DNA of 64,000 bases from Rhizobium sp. BK376 (GCF_004341625.1 NZ_SLZG01000002.1:1-64000); one strand, 5' to 3'; positions 55,961-64,000 are shown, numbered from the stretch's first letter. The notes: generated by a model not told the origin, from the letters alone. Translations and numbers: made by a program.

Positions 55961-56683
55961 ATGTCATCGCAACATGCAGTCATCGTAGGAGGCTCCTCGG
56001 GCGTGGGGCTGGCCACCGCGGGTACACTCCTAGCACGCGGATTTCGCGTCACCATCACCGGGCGCGATGCGCAGAAATTGGAAAAGGCCAAGGCATCGCT
56101 GAGGGGCGATATTCACGCTCTGGCGATGGATGCGGCCGATGCGGCAAACGTTGCGGAGGGCTTCGCGGCGATCGGTCTCTTCGATCATCTCGTGCTTGCC
56201 ATGAGCGGCGGAAGGGGCGGTGGTCCCTTCGCCTCGGTGCAGGCAGCCGATATCAGGGCGGCCTTCGATGAGAAGATGTTTCCACATTTTACAACAACGC
56301 AGGCGGCGTTGCCGCGGCTTTCGAAGACCGGCAGCATCACCTTCGTCTCGGCTGTTTCGGCGCATGCCGCCTTGCCGGGAACCGCGGGTCTCGGCGCGGT
56401 CAATGCGGCGGTGGATGCGCTAGTGCCGATCCTTGCCAATGAACTGAAGCCTCTGCGCGTCAACAGCGTATCCCCAGGCGTTCTGGATACGCCGTGGTGG
56501 GATTTTCTGGCCGAGGAACAGAAGACGGCGCTGTTTACCGAATATGCGGCCAAGACGCCGGTCGGCAGGATCGGGCGTCCGGAGGATGTCGCCGAGGCGA
56601 TCGCCTTCCTGATCGGCAACAGCTTCATGACCGGCCATGTCTTGATCTGCGACGGCGGCGTCCGGCTCGCGATCGCGAGCTAG
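55961..56683 (+). CDS. SDR-family protein lacking the Tyr-Lys catalytic pair
   Basis: This 240-residue SDR fold has the glycine motif 'VGGSSGVGLA' at residues 9-18. The classical YxxxK reads 'LGAVN' (residues 144-148), so Tyr and Lys are Leu and Asn; the preceding Ser region 'TFVSAVSA' remains. The C-terminal 'RVNSVSPGVLDTPW' and 'GHVLICDGG' are normal. Catalysis by the usual mechanism is unlikely; it may be a degenerate member or use another chemistry. GGAAGG precedes the ATG. Probably co-transcribed with the upstream SDR, and its stop overlaps the convergent hydrolase stop. Confidence 0.85.
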   Translation: MSSQHAVIVGGSSGVGLATAGTLLARGFRVTITGRDAQKLEKAKASLRGDIHALAMDAADAANVAEGFAAIGLFDHLVLAMSGGRGGGPFASVQAADIRAAFDEKMFPHFTTTQAALPRLSKTGSITFVSAVSAHAALPGTAGLGAVNAAVDALVPILANELKPLRVNSVSPGVLDTPWWDFLAEEQKTALFTEYAAKTPVGRIGRPEDVAEAIAFLIGNSFMTGHVLICDGGVRLAIAS

Positions 56684-57714
56684 CCGTTGGGTTCCAGAGC
56701 CGGCATTGCCGTCCCTGTCAGGCCGGCAATGCGCGTTTCGGCCTGTCGGCCGATCGCCTGAAGGTCGCGGGGCAGTCCGGCAAGCTTCTCCATCGCTGCG
56801 ATCGCGACATCATTGGCGACATAGTCGGGCTTGTGGCCGAGATTTCTGATAGTGATGAGTTCGGCGCCGGGAATATCGCGCGCCAGGCCGCGGGAATGCA
56901 GCTCTTCGAGCACGACGCCATCACTGTCGCCGGTGATAATGACAGTCGGTGCGGTGATCTCGCGGTAGCGAGGCGATTCGGCGGTCACATAGGCCAGCAG
57001 CCGGGCGACATCGACGGCATTGTTGCGGAAGGCATGCGGCCGGAGCACCAGGGCAGGCCCGGTCTTTGCCACATAGTCTTCGGGCCGTGCATTCGGCCTG
57101 AAGACGCCAAGCGTGCCGCTTTCAAGCCTTCGCATGCCCATCGGTACGACAAGCGAGCGGGTGAATAGCCAGCCCAGGAAGGGCATTGCCGCGAGCGTAT
57201 AGTACCAGTCTACGCCGCCGGGCCAGGGATGGGTTGCCGGCGCCAGAAACAGCACGCCGATCGTCCTGTCCGGGTGGCGCAACGCGAAGGCAGCGGCAAT
57301 GGCTCCGCCGAAGGAGTGGCCGACGATGATGGCCTCGTTGATTCCCCGCTTCTCCATAAGCCTTGCGATCGAATCCGCCTGGCCCGAAGGAACGGCGTTT
57401 TCCGGGCCGCCGCGCTCGGAATAGCCGTGGCCCGGGCGGTCGACGAAAAGCATTTCCGCCCGTTGTCGGAGGGGATGGCTGAAAGCTTCGAACTGGTCGC
57501 GGAGATTGCCGCTGGCGCCGTGGATGAAGATGAGCGGCGGAAGATCCGCATCGGCCGGCCGTGCCAGATGGACGGCGTTCATGCGGAAGCCGCCGATGTC
57601 GGTCAGTTCGCCTATGTTCGGGTAAGTCCGTTCGATCTGCGCAGCATGATAAGCGGAATAGCCGAGACTGGCAGCGATCATCACAAGGAGAACGATGACA
57701 AATGTGAGCAGCAT
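56680..57714 (-). CDS. Membrane-anchored alpha/beta hydrolase
   Basis: This protein of about 344 residues has an N-terminal membrane segment (LLTFVIVLLVMIAASLGYSA) followed by an alpha/beta-hydrolase domain. The motif HGASGN forms the oxyanion region and 'VGHSFGGAIA' holds the nucleophile Ser. Asp lies in 'ITGDSDGVV' and His in 'NLGHKPDYV'. Several rhizobial relatives are annotated the same way without known substrate. Start 57714 (MLLTFV) avoids a TTG start fifteen bases upstream. Confidence 0.88.
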   Translation of the reverse strand: MLLTFVIVLLVMIAASLGYSAYHAAQIERTYPNIGELTDIGGFRMNAVHLARPADADLPPLIFIHGASGNLRDQFEAFSHPLRQRAEMLFVDRPGHGYSERGGPENAVPSGQADSIARLMEKRGINEAIIVGHSFGGAIAAAFALRHPDRTIGVLFLAPATHPWPGGVDWYYTLAAMPFLGWLFTRSLVVPMGMRRLESGTLGVFRPNARPEDYVAKTGPALVLRPHAFRNNAVDVARLLAYVTAESPRYREITAPTVIITGDSDGVVLEELHSRGLARDIPGAELITIRNLGHKPDYVANDVAIAAMEKLAGLPRDLQAIGRQAETRIAGLTGTAMPALEPNG

Positions 57715-57789
57715 GGAGTCCAGGATCAAACTCGGTCAGACATCAGATGCATCGTCGCCAGTCCGACCATCGAAGTGTATTGCTTCAGG

Positions 57790-58407
57790 CTATGTTCGGC
57801 TGCCGGCGAGCTTTTCGGAAAGCGTGTCGACCTGCTGCTGGGCAGCACGGTTGGCGGGAAAGATTTCGAGGAACCGCTCCCAGGCCTTCAATGTCACCTG
57901 ATCGTTGCCGCTGTCGCCGAGAATCGCGGCCATGCCGGCCAGCGCGCCGAAATGGCGCGGCTCGATGCGCAGCACCTGATCGATGTCTTCCATGGATTTG
58001 CGATAGTCGCCCAGCGCGTAATTCAGCGTGGCGCGGCGATTCCAGGCTTCGGCATAATCCGGCTTCAGCGCGATCGCCTGGTCGAGAAAATCATAGGCTG
58101 CCGCATTCCGCTTCTCGGCAATCGCCTTGTCGGCCCATTGCATCAGCAGATTGATCGTGGCGCTGCCCGAATCGGCCCATTCCATCCGAATCTGGTCGGC
58201 GATGATATTGGCCCGCTCAGGATCGCGCTCGCGCTTCAAGTCGGCGAAAAGCTGGTCTAACCGCTGCTTTGGGGTCGTGTCAGCGCCCTGCTGCTGCTCG
58301 GCAGGCTTCGAATCGTCAGCCGCCGCGAAAGAAGGAACGGTGAGACCAACAACGAGAAGAATCGGCAAGGCCGAGCGTGACAAAACATAAAAGCGCATGG
58401 CGGTCAT
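57790..58407 (-). CDS. Exported TPR protein
   Basis: This 205-residue protein has a signal peptide (PILLVVGLTVPSFAAA) and about three tetratricopeptide-like repeats ('AAAYDFLDQAIALKPDYAEAWNRRA', 'GDYRKSMEDIDQVLRIEPRHFGALAG'). Likely a periplasmic protein-interaction module. The ATG three codons in (MRFYVLS) is an alternative start. Confidence 0.85.
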   Translation of the reverse strand: MTAMRFYVLSRSALPILLVVGLTVPSFAAADDSKPAEQQQGADTTPKQRLDQLFADLKRERDPERANIIADQIRMEWADSGSATINLLMQWADKAIAEKRNAAAYDFLDQAIALKPDYAEAWNRRATLNYALGDYRKSMEDIDQVLRIEPRHFGALAGMAAILGDSGNDQVTLKAWERFLEIFPANRAAQQQVDTLSEKLAGSRT

Positions 58408-58529
58408 AGTAGCCCGCCAGCGCTGAAGATCAAAGCAATTTTGATGTGATCACGGCAAAGCGACCTGTCTCAGGTCGTTCCGCGCGCCGGCTCAAGGCAA
58501 CGGCGCGGCGGACAAGCGCACGCGAAAAA

Positions 58530-58655
58530 TCAGCCCTGACGAGCCTTGTAGCGCGGGTTCAGCTTGTTGATGATGTAGATGCGGCCCTTGCGGCGAACCA
58601 GACGGTTGTCACGGTGGCGAGCCTTGAGCGACTTGAGCGAATTCTTGATCTTCAT
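58530..58655 (-). CDS. rpmJ: 50S ribosomal protein L36 (zinc-free type)
   Basis: This 41-residue basic protein ([20 protein letters not shown], ending NPRYKARQG) is the L36 family member that lacks the CxxC/CxxH zinc ligands (YkgO-like type). This is common in alphaproteobacteria. It is too short for routine ORF thresholds but certain from sequence. It sits between the TPR gene and purK on the same strand. Confidence 0.97.
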   Translation of the reverse strand: MKIKNSLKSLKARHRDNRLVRRKGRIYIINKLNPRYKARQG

Positions 58656-58714
58656 TTTTCTGATCCGCGATGTTTGGGGGAATGTCACATTCGCCCGTAT
58701 CTCTATTAAACAAT

Positions 58715-58740
58715 CAAAAGCGCGCTCAGGGCGCGCTCTT
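58715..58740 (-). terminator. Probable terminator of the pur transcript
   Basis: AGCGCGC/GCGCGCT hairpin, followed on the minus strand by TTTTGA. Confidence 0.65.
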
Positions 58741-58772
58741 TAGGGTGGGGAGCAAATACCCTGTCGCCCTTT

Positions 58773-58819
58773 GCCTGTCAACCGGTGCGGCGGGGTTTTT
58801 CCCCTCCGTACTGGCAGGC
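58773..58819. other. Long stable hairpin directly after purK
   Basis: GCCTG...CCGGTGCGG-c-GGGG loops through TTTTT to CCCC-t-CCGTACTGG...CAGGC; about 18 pairs (a few G-T) in a 47-nt span that starts five bases after the purK stop. Confidence 0.6.
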
Positions 58820-58824
58820 ATTCC

Positions 58825-59877
58825 CTAAAGAAGCTGCGTTATATGGCCCATTTTACGGCCGGGACGCGATTCCGTCTTGCCATAGAGATGGACGAGAACG
58901 TTGGGGCGCTTCAGCCAATCGGGCACGTCGAGAACGTCGTCGCCGATCAGATTCTGCATGACACAATCCGAGTGCCTAGCGGGATCGCCGAGCGGCAGGC
59001 CCGCTATGGCGCGGATATGCTGCTCGAACTGGGAGACGACGCAGGCCGCCTCCGTCCAGTGGCCGGAATTATGGACGCGCGGCGCGATCTCGTTGGCGAT
59101 CAGGCTGCCGTCGGCAAGGACAAAGAACTCGATCCCGATCACGCCAACATAATTCAGTGCGGCAAGGATCTTCTCGGCGGCCTCACGGGCAGCCTCGGCG
59201 GTTTCGTCCGAAATGCGGGCGGGCAGTGTCGAGGTATGAAGGATGCCGTTGCGGTGGACGTTCTCTGCCGGATCGTAACAGGCGACCGTGCCATCGACGC
59301 TGCGAGCGGCGATGATCGAAATTTCGCGTTCGAAATCGACGAAGCTTTCCAGGATGAGAGGCACGCCGCCGAGCGCGTCATAGCCGCTCTGTGGATTATC
59401 CGCAGGCGAGCGATAGACGCGCTGGCCCTTGCCGTCATAGCCGAAGCGGCAGGTCTTCAGAACGCCTTTGCCGCCGAAATCCCGGAGGGCCGATTCGAGG
59501 TCCGCCTGGCTGTCGACCGCGTGGAACCGGGCGGTCTCTATGCCACAGCCGTTGATGAACTGCTTTTCTATCAGCCGGTCCTGCGCCACGTCGAGCGCTT
59601 TCGGCGGCGGATAGACCGGTACATCCTTTGCAAGACGCTCCGCTGCAGCAACCGGCACGTTCTCGAATTCGTAGGTGACGAAGTCGCAAAGGCCGGCCAG
59701 TTCGGCAAGCCCGGTCGGATCATCGTAAGCCTTGACGATCTGATGATTGGTCAGCTGCGCCGCGGGGCAATCATCCAGGGGTTCCAGGATGACGGTGTGG
59801 AAATTCAGACGTGAAGCCGCGATCGCGAGCATGCGGCCGAGCTGGCCACCACCGATAATGCCGATCGTCTGAGACAT
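58825..59877 (-). CDS. purK: 5-(carboxyamino)imidazole ribonucleotide synthase
   Basis: This 350-residue ATP-grasp enzyme carries the ATP-binding motif GGGQLGRMLA at the start and conserved 'EFENVP'. 'EFFVLADGSLIANEIAPRVHNSGHWT' is the metal/ATP site. It converts AIR and bicarbonate to N5-CAIR. It overlaps purE by one base (TGATG), so the pair is coupled. The start at 59877 is chosen; the open frame continues into purE. Confidence 0.96.
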   Translation of the reverse strand: MSQTIGIIGGGQLGRMLAIAASRLNFHTVILEPLDDCPAAQLTNHQIVKAYDDPTGLAELAGLCDFVTYEFENVPVAAAERLAKDVPVYPPPKALDVAQDRLIEKQFINGCGIETARFHAVDSQADLESALRDFGGKGVLKTCRFGYDGKGQRVYRSPADNPQSGYDALGGVPLILESFVDFEREISIIAARSVDGTVACYDPAENVHRNGILHTSTLPARISDETAEAAREAAEKILAALNYVGVIGIEFFVLADGSLIANEIAPRVHNSGHWTEAACVVSQFEQHIRAIAGLPLGDPARHSDCVMQNLIGDDVLDVPDWLKRPNVLVHLYGKTESRPGRKMGHITQLL

Positions 59878-60371
59878 CACAAATCGTCCATTGGGTATTC
59901 GGCAACGGCGGCACTCTGGCGTGCGCGCCACTCGTCGAGCCGCTCGGCCACCTCTTCATCCGAAAGGGCGAGGACGGCTGCTGCAAGCAATGCGGCATTC
60001 ACGGCTCCCGCCTTGCCGATGGCAAGCGTGCCGACCGGAATGCCGGCTGGCATCTGGACGATCGACAGAAGGCTGTCCTGTCCCGAAAGGGCTTTCGATT
60101 GCACGGGAACGCCGAAGACGGGCAGAGGCGTCATCGACGCCGCCATGCCCGGAAGATGGGCAGCACCCCCTGCACCGGCAATGATCACCTTGAAACCCTC
60201 GTCGCGCGCACCTTTGGCAAAATTCACCAGGCGGTCGGGTGTACGATGTGCCGAGATGATGCGGGCGTCATAGCTGATTTCCAGCGCTTCCAGCGTGTCT
60301 GCGGCATTCTTCATCGTCTCCCAGTCGGATTGACTGCCCATAATGATGGCAACGGGAGGTCTTTCTGTCAT
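59877..60371 (-). CDS. purE: N5-CAIR mutase
   Basis: This 164-residue class I PurE has '[12 protein letters not shown]', the active-site 'SAHRTPDRL' and '[15 protein letters not shown]', normal length. It converts N5-CAIR to CAIR in purine synthesis. It precedes and overlaps purK. Confidence 0.97.
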   Translation of the reverse strand: MTERPPVAIIMGSQSDWETMKNAADTLEALEISYDARIISAHRTPDRLVNFAKGARDEGFKVIIAGAGGAAHLPGMAASMTPLPVFGVPVQSKALSGQDSLLSIVQMPAGIPVGTLAIGKAGAVNAALLAAAVLALSDEEVAERLDEWRARQSAAVAEYPMDDL

Positions 60372-60386
60372 CGTGTCGTCTATTCC

Positions 60387-60590
60387 TCAGGCGATGATAT
60401 CGGGAATAATCTGGTCTTCCAGCTTGCTCAGCTTGTCCTTGATTACAAGCTTCTTTTTCTTCATGCGCTGAACTCTGAGCGCGTCGCAGCCCGTTTGGAT
60501 CATGGCGTTGATCGCGGCGTCATAATCTTCGTGCTCTTGGCGCAGGCGCGCTACCAAAAGCCTGACTTCCGCCTGTTCCTGATCGGCCAT
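60387..60590 (-). CDS. DUF465 (YdcH-like) small protein
   Basis: This 67-residue helical protein is of the DUF465 family ('ADQEQAEVRLLVARLRQEHEDYD...', 'MKKKKLVIKDKLSKLEDQ'). It is a short coiled-coil hairpin with the KKKKL lysine run. The start at 60590 has GGGGA upstream. Function unknown. A second family member lies divergently at 60821. Confidence 0.88.
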   Translation of the reverse strand: MADQEQAEVRLLVARLRQEHEDYDAAINAMIQTGCDALRVQRMKKKKLVIKDKLSKLEDQIIPDIIA

Positions 60591-60774
60591 TTCAAAATCC
60601 CCAGTATCGCCGTCGGAATCGTATCTCCCCGGCGCATCAATTGCGCAAGCTCCTATCACCAAATAGTGGTAACGGGAAGTTATCCTTGATCACGAATTTG
60701 CCGCGGACAAGTCATGTTTTCGCCTTCGACACACACGGAATATTATGGCACACTAAATAGGTTGACACCTAGAG

Positions 60775-60796
60775 CCCCAGCGATGGATGGCTGGGG
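60775..60796. promoter_or_regulatory. Hairpin in front of the small DUF465 gene
   Basis: CCCCAGC-gatggatg-GCTGGGG, 25 bp upstream of the ATG at 60821. Confidence 0.5.
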
Positions 60797-60820
60797 CGGG
60801 TAAGAGGAAGGAAGGGTCAA

Positions 60821-60994
60821 ATGACTGTTCAAGCTCATCTTGAATCGCTCCAGAAAAAGCATGTCGCTCTTGAGGAGGAGCTGCATTACGCAATGACGTC
60901 TCCCTCTATGAATGATCGTGACATTGCAGAAATCAAACGTAGAAAGCTCCGTATCAAAGACGAAATCCAACGTCTGAGATCCTCAGTTCATTGA
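60821..60994 (+). CDS. DUF465 (YdcH-like) small protein, second copy
   Basis: This 57-residue protein (MTVQAHLESLQKKHVALEEE, then 'DRDIAEIKRRKLRIKDEIQRL') has the helical hairpin and K/R-rich core of DUF465. It is too short for routine ORF lists. AAGGAAGGG precedes the ATG. Divergent from the other DUF465 gene by 230 bp. Confidence 0.85.
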   Translation: MTVQAHLESLQKKHVALEEELHYAMTSPSMNDRDIAEIKRRKLRIKDEIQRLRSSVH

Positions 60995-61045
60995 TGACTG
61001 AACATGTCGAGGTCGCCGCATATTGGAGTTGTGACAGGGTGAAGT

Positions 61046-61059
61046 GAACTTCGAAGTTC
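61046..61059. promoter_or_regulatory. Perfect 14-bp palindrome
   Basis: GAACTTCGAAGTTC, an exact palindrome lying between the DUF465 and ArsR genes; operator-like. Confidence 0.5.
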
Positions 61060-61192
61060 CAAAATTCCATCCGAATGCGATGATCCGAAAAAAGAATTGA
61101 TGCGCCAGCTTCTATAAGTGCGGAGTGAAGTTGGCGCCATCCTCGGTAAGGCAAAGCTTAAAGCCGGTCCGCAGCCCCCACATAATTCCGGC

Positions 61193-61453
61193 TTAACCCC
61201 AGAACTGATCCAGCCACAAATTCAGCTTGTCGAAGCCCCGGCTATTGACCGCATAGATGCGCTTGGTCCCATCAGAGGTCACCGAAACAAGATTGCTGTC
61301 GAGCAGCGCCTTGAGATGCTGGGATACGGCCGGGCGGCTGATCGGAAGGCCCTGCGCAAGCTCGTTCACCGTTTTGGGTGCCCGCCGCAGTTCCTCAAGC
61401 AGATAGCGCCGGTTCCGGTCGGCGATCGCGGCGAAGGGATCCATGTTCGACAT
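61193..61453 (-). CDS. ArsR-family winged-helix regulator
   Basis: This 86-residue protein is mostly a single winged HTH ('VNELAQGLPISRPAVSQHLKALLDSNLVSV') of the ArsR/SmtB type that lacks the metal-binding ELCVCDL motif. Small metal-free members regulate diverse genes. Start 61453 (MSNMDP) or 61444. No effector gene is adjacent except the thiamine-phosphate-synthase-like gene on the other strand. Confidence 0.88.
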   Translation of the reverse strand: MSNMDPFAAIADRNRRYLLEELRRAPKTVNELAQGLPISRPAVSQHLKALLDSNLVSVTSDGTKRIYAVNSRGFDKLNLWLDQFWG

Positions 61454-61737
61454 GCCGAAAAGCTACGTCAAACGCCTGTAGGCGGCAAGTCAATTGTGCT
61501 GCGCAAAGGTAGTAGAGCACTATCAGTTCGAGGGTTCCGATCCGCCTGAGTTGTAGAAATTATCATCCATCCGGAGGTTATTCACTGCCTTTGCTTCGTT
61601 GCGGCGTTCGGTGGGGTAAAACCAGGCCTTGTTTTCACGACATCCTCTTGTCAGCCCGGCCCAACGGATTTACTCACACTGGATCGTTAGCGGCATGGTC
61701 CTATATGGCTGACCAGGCGCCCAATATGGAAGCTCGC

Positions 61738-62391
61738 ATGACCGGACCGGAAAACCGCTGCCGCCTCGTTCTCATCGTCCCCGACATGGCGGACGCCAGC
61801 GAGCAGGCGACTATCGTTGCCGATGCGCTGAGGGGCGGGGATGTCGCCTCCGTCATCATTCCTCAATATGGTCTCGACGATGGAACCTTCCAGAAACATG
61901 CCGAGAAACTGGTGCCCGTGGTGCAGGCAGCGGGTGCGGCAGCCCTGATTGCCGGCGACACCCGCGTTGCGGGCCGCGCCAAGGCGGACGGATTGCACGT
62001 GACCGGCAGCCCTTCCGAACTCGAAGAGGCGATCGAGAAATTCGTGCCGAAGCTGATCGTCGGCGGTGGCAATGCGACGGACAGGCACCATGCGCTTGAA
62101 GTCGGTGAGTTGCGCCCCGACTACGTCTTCTTCGGCAAGCTAGACGGCGACATCAAGCCGGAGGCGCATCCGAAGAACGTGGCGCTCGGCGAATGGTGGG
62201 CTTCGATGATCGAGATCCCCTGCATCGTGATGGGCGGCACCGATCCGGCCTCGGTGCTGGATGTTGCGGCCGCGGGCGTGGAGTTCGTGGCGCTGCGTCT
62301 TGCGGTATTTTCCGATCCGGCGGGCGCACCTTCGATCGTTGCGCAGGTGAATGCGCTTCTTGACGAAAAAGCGCCACGGTTTGAAGATTGA
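61738..62391 (+). CDS. thiE: Thiamine-phosphate synthase-like protein
   Basis: This 217-residue TIM-barrel protein carries 'ALIAGDTRVAGRAKADGLHVTG' and 'DYVFFGKLDGDIKPEAHPKN', related to the ThiE family that joins the pyrimidine and thiazole parts of thiamine. Canonical ThiE diphosphate contacts (TxT, GxFxS) are not obvious, so a divergent role is possible. Start 61738 has GGAAG six bases upstream; 61705 and 61726 are alternatives. Confidence 0.75.
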   Translation: MTGPENRCRLVLIVPDMADASEQATIVADALRGGDVASVIIPQYGLDDGTFQKHAEKLVPVVQAAGAAALIAGDTRVAGRAKADGLHVTGSPSELEEAIEKFVPKLIVGGGNATDRHHALEVGELRPDYVFFGKLDGDIKPEAHPKNVALGEWWASMIEIPCIVMGGTDPASVLDVAAAGVEFVALRLAVFSDPAGAPSIVAQVNALLDEKAPRFED

Positions 62392-62400
62392 TATCACGGC

Positions 62401-63552
62401 ATGTCGCTCACGCCCCAGCATCGGCTTCGGCCATTTCTTGTCACGCTCGCAGCCTGTCTGACGGCTTTGCCGTTGGTCGCGGCAGCGCAGCAGTCCGATC
62501 CCAGTGTCGTTACCCGTCCGCCGGTCGAAAATCCCGGGACATTCAAGAACGAGCGCGTCGAGCCATCCAATGAACCGAATGCGCAGCCTTCCCAGGGGGG
62601 CGACAAGCCGGCAGCGTCGGCAGGCGCCAATGACGTCAAGCCTTCCGAAGGCATCGGCATTTTCGACCGCATGGGCGCCAAGCTCCCCGATCTGCCGCCG
62701 GAAAAAACCTATAAGGGACCGGTCGACGACGCCTATGGTGCGTTTCAGCGCGGCTATTACCTGACGGCCTTCCAAAAGGCGTTGCCGCGCGCCCAGCTCG
62801 GTGATCCGGCAGCCCAGACGCTGATCGCCGAATTGATGTCGCAAGGCCTCGGCGTCAAGCGGGACACGAAGAATGCCGCCTTCTGGTATGGCAAGGCGGC
62901 CGAGGGTGGCGATGCCAGCTCGATGTTCAAGTATGCGCTTATCCTGATGGAAGGTCAGGACGTGCCGCGCGATCGCAAGAAGGCCGACGAGTGGATGAAG
63001 AAGGCGGCCGATGCCGGACAGGCTTCCGCCGAATTCAACTGGGCGCAGAGCCTGACGGCCGACAATCCCGGTCTCAAGGGTCTTCAGCTTGCGCTGCCTT
63101 ATTACGAGAAGTCGGCGGCGCAGGGGATCGCAGATGCGGAATATGCAGTCTCGCAGCTTTACATGAGCCTTCCCGATATCTCGCCGGAGAAAAAGAGCGA
63201 GGCGCGCATATGGCTACTACGCGCAGCCAATGCGGGTTACGATACGGCCCAGCTCGATATGGGCGTCTGGCTGATCAACGGAACCGGCGGCAAGCCTGAT
63301 CTCGAAGCGGGCTTCACCTGGATGAAGATCGCGGCCTATCGCGGCAATGTGGCCGCGCAGAACAAGCTCTCCCATCTCTATATCAATGCGATCGGCACGA
63401 AGCAGGATCCGATCGCAGCGGCCACTTGGTACGTCATCTCCCGCCGCGCCGGGTTCAAGGACCCGGAGCTCGAGGATTTCTATCTCGGTATCGAGGACGA
63501 TCAGCAAAAGGCGGCGATCGACGCCGCCAACAAGTTCCATCCAGCAAAGTAA
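62401..63552 (+). CDS. Sel1-repeat exported protein
   Basis: This 383-residue protein has a signal peptide (FLVTLAACLTALPLVAAA) and a disordered acidic linker to about 105. Sel1/TPR-like repeats follow ('AAQTLIAELMSQGLGVKRDTKNAAFWYGKAAEGGDASSMFKYA', repeated about six times). Typical of periplasmic scaffold or signalling proteins in rhizobia (ExoR-like architecture), but no ExoR-specific motif is recognised. It ends just before a shared hairpin. Confidence 0.85.
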   Translation: MSLTPQHRLRPFLVTLAACLTALPLVAAAQQSDPSVVTRPPVENPGTFKNERVEPSNEPNAQPSQGGDKPAASAGANDVKPSEGIGIFDRMGAKLPDLPPEKTYKGPVDDAYGAFQRGYYLTAFQKALPRAQLGDPAAQTLIAELMSQGLGVKRDTKNAAFWYGKAAEGGDASSMFKYALILMEGQDVPRDRKKADEWMKKAADAGQASAEFNWAQSLTADNPGLKGLQLALPYYEKSAAQGIADAEYAVSQLYMSLPDISPEKKSEARIWLLRAANAGYDTAQLDMGVWLINGTGGKPDLEAGFTWMKIAAYRGNVAAQNKLSHLYINAIGTKQDPIAAATWYVISRRAGFKDPELEDFYLGIEDDQQKAAIDAANKFHPAK

Positions 63553-63556
63553 GGTC

Positions 63557-63588
63557 GGGCCGGGGACACGAATTTCGGTCCCGGGCCC
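63557..63588. terminator. Bidirectional hairpin between convergent genes
   Basis: GGGCCGGGGAC pairs with GTCCCGGGCCC (one mismatch) between the Sel1 gene and the gene cut by the window edge. Confidence 0.6.
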
Positions 63589-63592
63589 AATC

Positions 63593-64000
63593 TTAGAACA
63601 GCGCGTCGGCGAAAAGGTCTTCGTCGTCTTTCTTTTCGGTTTCGACGAGAGTGAGGACCGGGGCGCCGTTTGCGGCCGGGATGACGTCGCGGTGGACGAC
63701 GCGTTCCTGCGACATCGTATAGACCTTGAAGATGCGCTCGCTCAGCGGCGCAATGACTTCTTCGAGATCGGATATGTCGGCAATGTAGTCGCCGGCCATC
63801 TCGCTCAGGGTGTCGGCACAGCTGCTCAGAACCTCGCCGAGATCGTGCTGGAAGTCGAGCTTGCTGATCGACAGCGTAATCTTGCTTGCGACCTCGCGGC
63901 CGTGCTCCGATAGCGTGGCCAGTTCGCCTTCCATGACGTTTGCGGCGGAACGCAGGTTCTCGACAGCTCCGCTCAGGCGTTCGTCGAGGCGACGGCCGCC
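63593..64000 (-). CDS. C-terminal part of a hypothetical protein, cut at the window edge
   Basis: The frame is open to position 64000 without a start, so only the last 135 codons are seen. The visible part is helical and coiled-coil-like ('GEVLSSCADTLSEMAGDYIADISDLEEVI') with a strand-rich end and an acidic tail 'DEDLFADALF'. It resembles chemotaxis-associated or methyl-accepting-like linkers, but no defining motif is present. The methionine at 63934 lies inside the frame and is not the start. Confidence 0.6.
   Translation of the reverse strand, partial: GGRRLDERLSGAVENLRSAANVMEGELATLSEHGREVASKITLSISKLDFQHDLGEVLSSCADTLSEMAGDYIADISDLEEVIAPLSERIFKVYTMSQERVVHRDVIPAANGAPVLTLVETEKKDDEDLFADALF

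Overview
The window reads as chromosomal DNA from an alphaproteobacterium of the Rhizobium/Agrobacterium group. The evidence is high-GC coding sequence, a gltB-gltD locus, homospermidine synthase, GapR and DUF1244, DUF1036, DUF882 and DUF459 proteins, a Brucella Omp10-like lipoprotein, a ROSE RNA thermometer, and short palindromic intergenic repeats of the kind scattered through rhizobial genomes. Species cannot be fixed from sequence alone. I see no rRNA, tRNA, CRISPR array, prophage or replication origin.

Layout. 1-0.5 kb: the 3' end of an IS701-like transposase, apparently frameshifted. 0.5-2.1 kb: a TetR regulator and an alpha/beta hydrolase, each preceded by a copy of the same operator-like sequence. 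2.4-3.1 kb: a heat-inducible Hsp20 gene with a ROSE leader. 3.1-4.2 kb: a VapB45/VapC45-like toxin-antitoxin pair. 4.3-8.4 kb: a BASS-type transporter divergent from a LysR gene, a PAP2 phosphatase and threonine aldolase. 9.0-15.9 kb: glutamate synthase gltB and gltD with a vapBC module between them, headed by a perfect 26-bp palindrome. 16.0-24.0 kb: cell-envelope genes (DUF459 protein, MltB-like transglycosylase, galU, beta-barrel protein, kdsD, NfeD and SPFH pair).

24.2-26.0 kb: the queuosine operon queC-queD-queE behind a compact preQ1-I-like riboswitch. 26.0-35.3 kb: two GGDEF proteins, hemH, a very long 5'-nucleotidase with a Pro/Ala-rich linker and LysM domain, an Omp10-like lipoprotein, homospermidine synthase, and small YciI and SnoaL-like proteins. 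35.3-39.7 kb: an uncharacterised protein, pabC and pabB (4-aminobenzoate synthesis) and oligoendopeptidase F. 39.9-47.4 kb: an orphan NtrC-type regulator, a DUF882 peptidase, the N-formylglutamate amidohydrolase/DUF1244/GapR cluster, and DUF1036 with pyruvate kinase. 47.6-50.8 kb: amino-acid enzymes (beta-hydroxyacid dehydrogenase family, threonine dehydratase family, aminotransferase).

51-57.7 kb has the most accessory character: an orphan RES-domain toxin-like gene, a LysR-controlled tautomerase/cupin/DUF4865 operon, an XRE/MmyB-type regulator divergent from an SDR, a second SDR lacking the Tyr/Lys catalytic pair, and a hydrolase. 57.8-64 kb returns to housekeeping genes: a TPR protein, ribosomal protein L36 (too short for routine ORF calling), purK-purE, two small DUF465 (YdcH-like) proteins, an ArsR regulator, a thiamine-phosphate-synthase-like protein, a Sel1-repeat protein, and a gene cut by the right edge. 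The RNA thermometer, the preQ1 riboswitch and several operator-like palindromes are the clearest regulatory signals. I found no large unmistakably novel system. The best leads are the vapBC inside gltBD, the orphan RES gene, and the degenerate-active-site DUF459 and SDR proteins.
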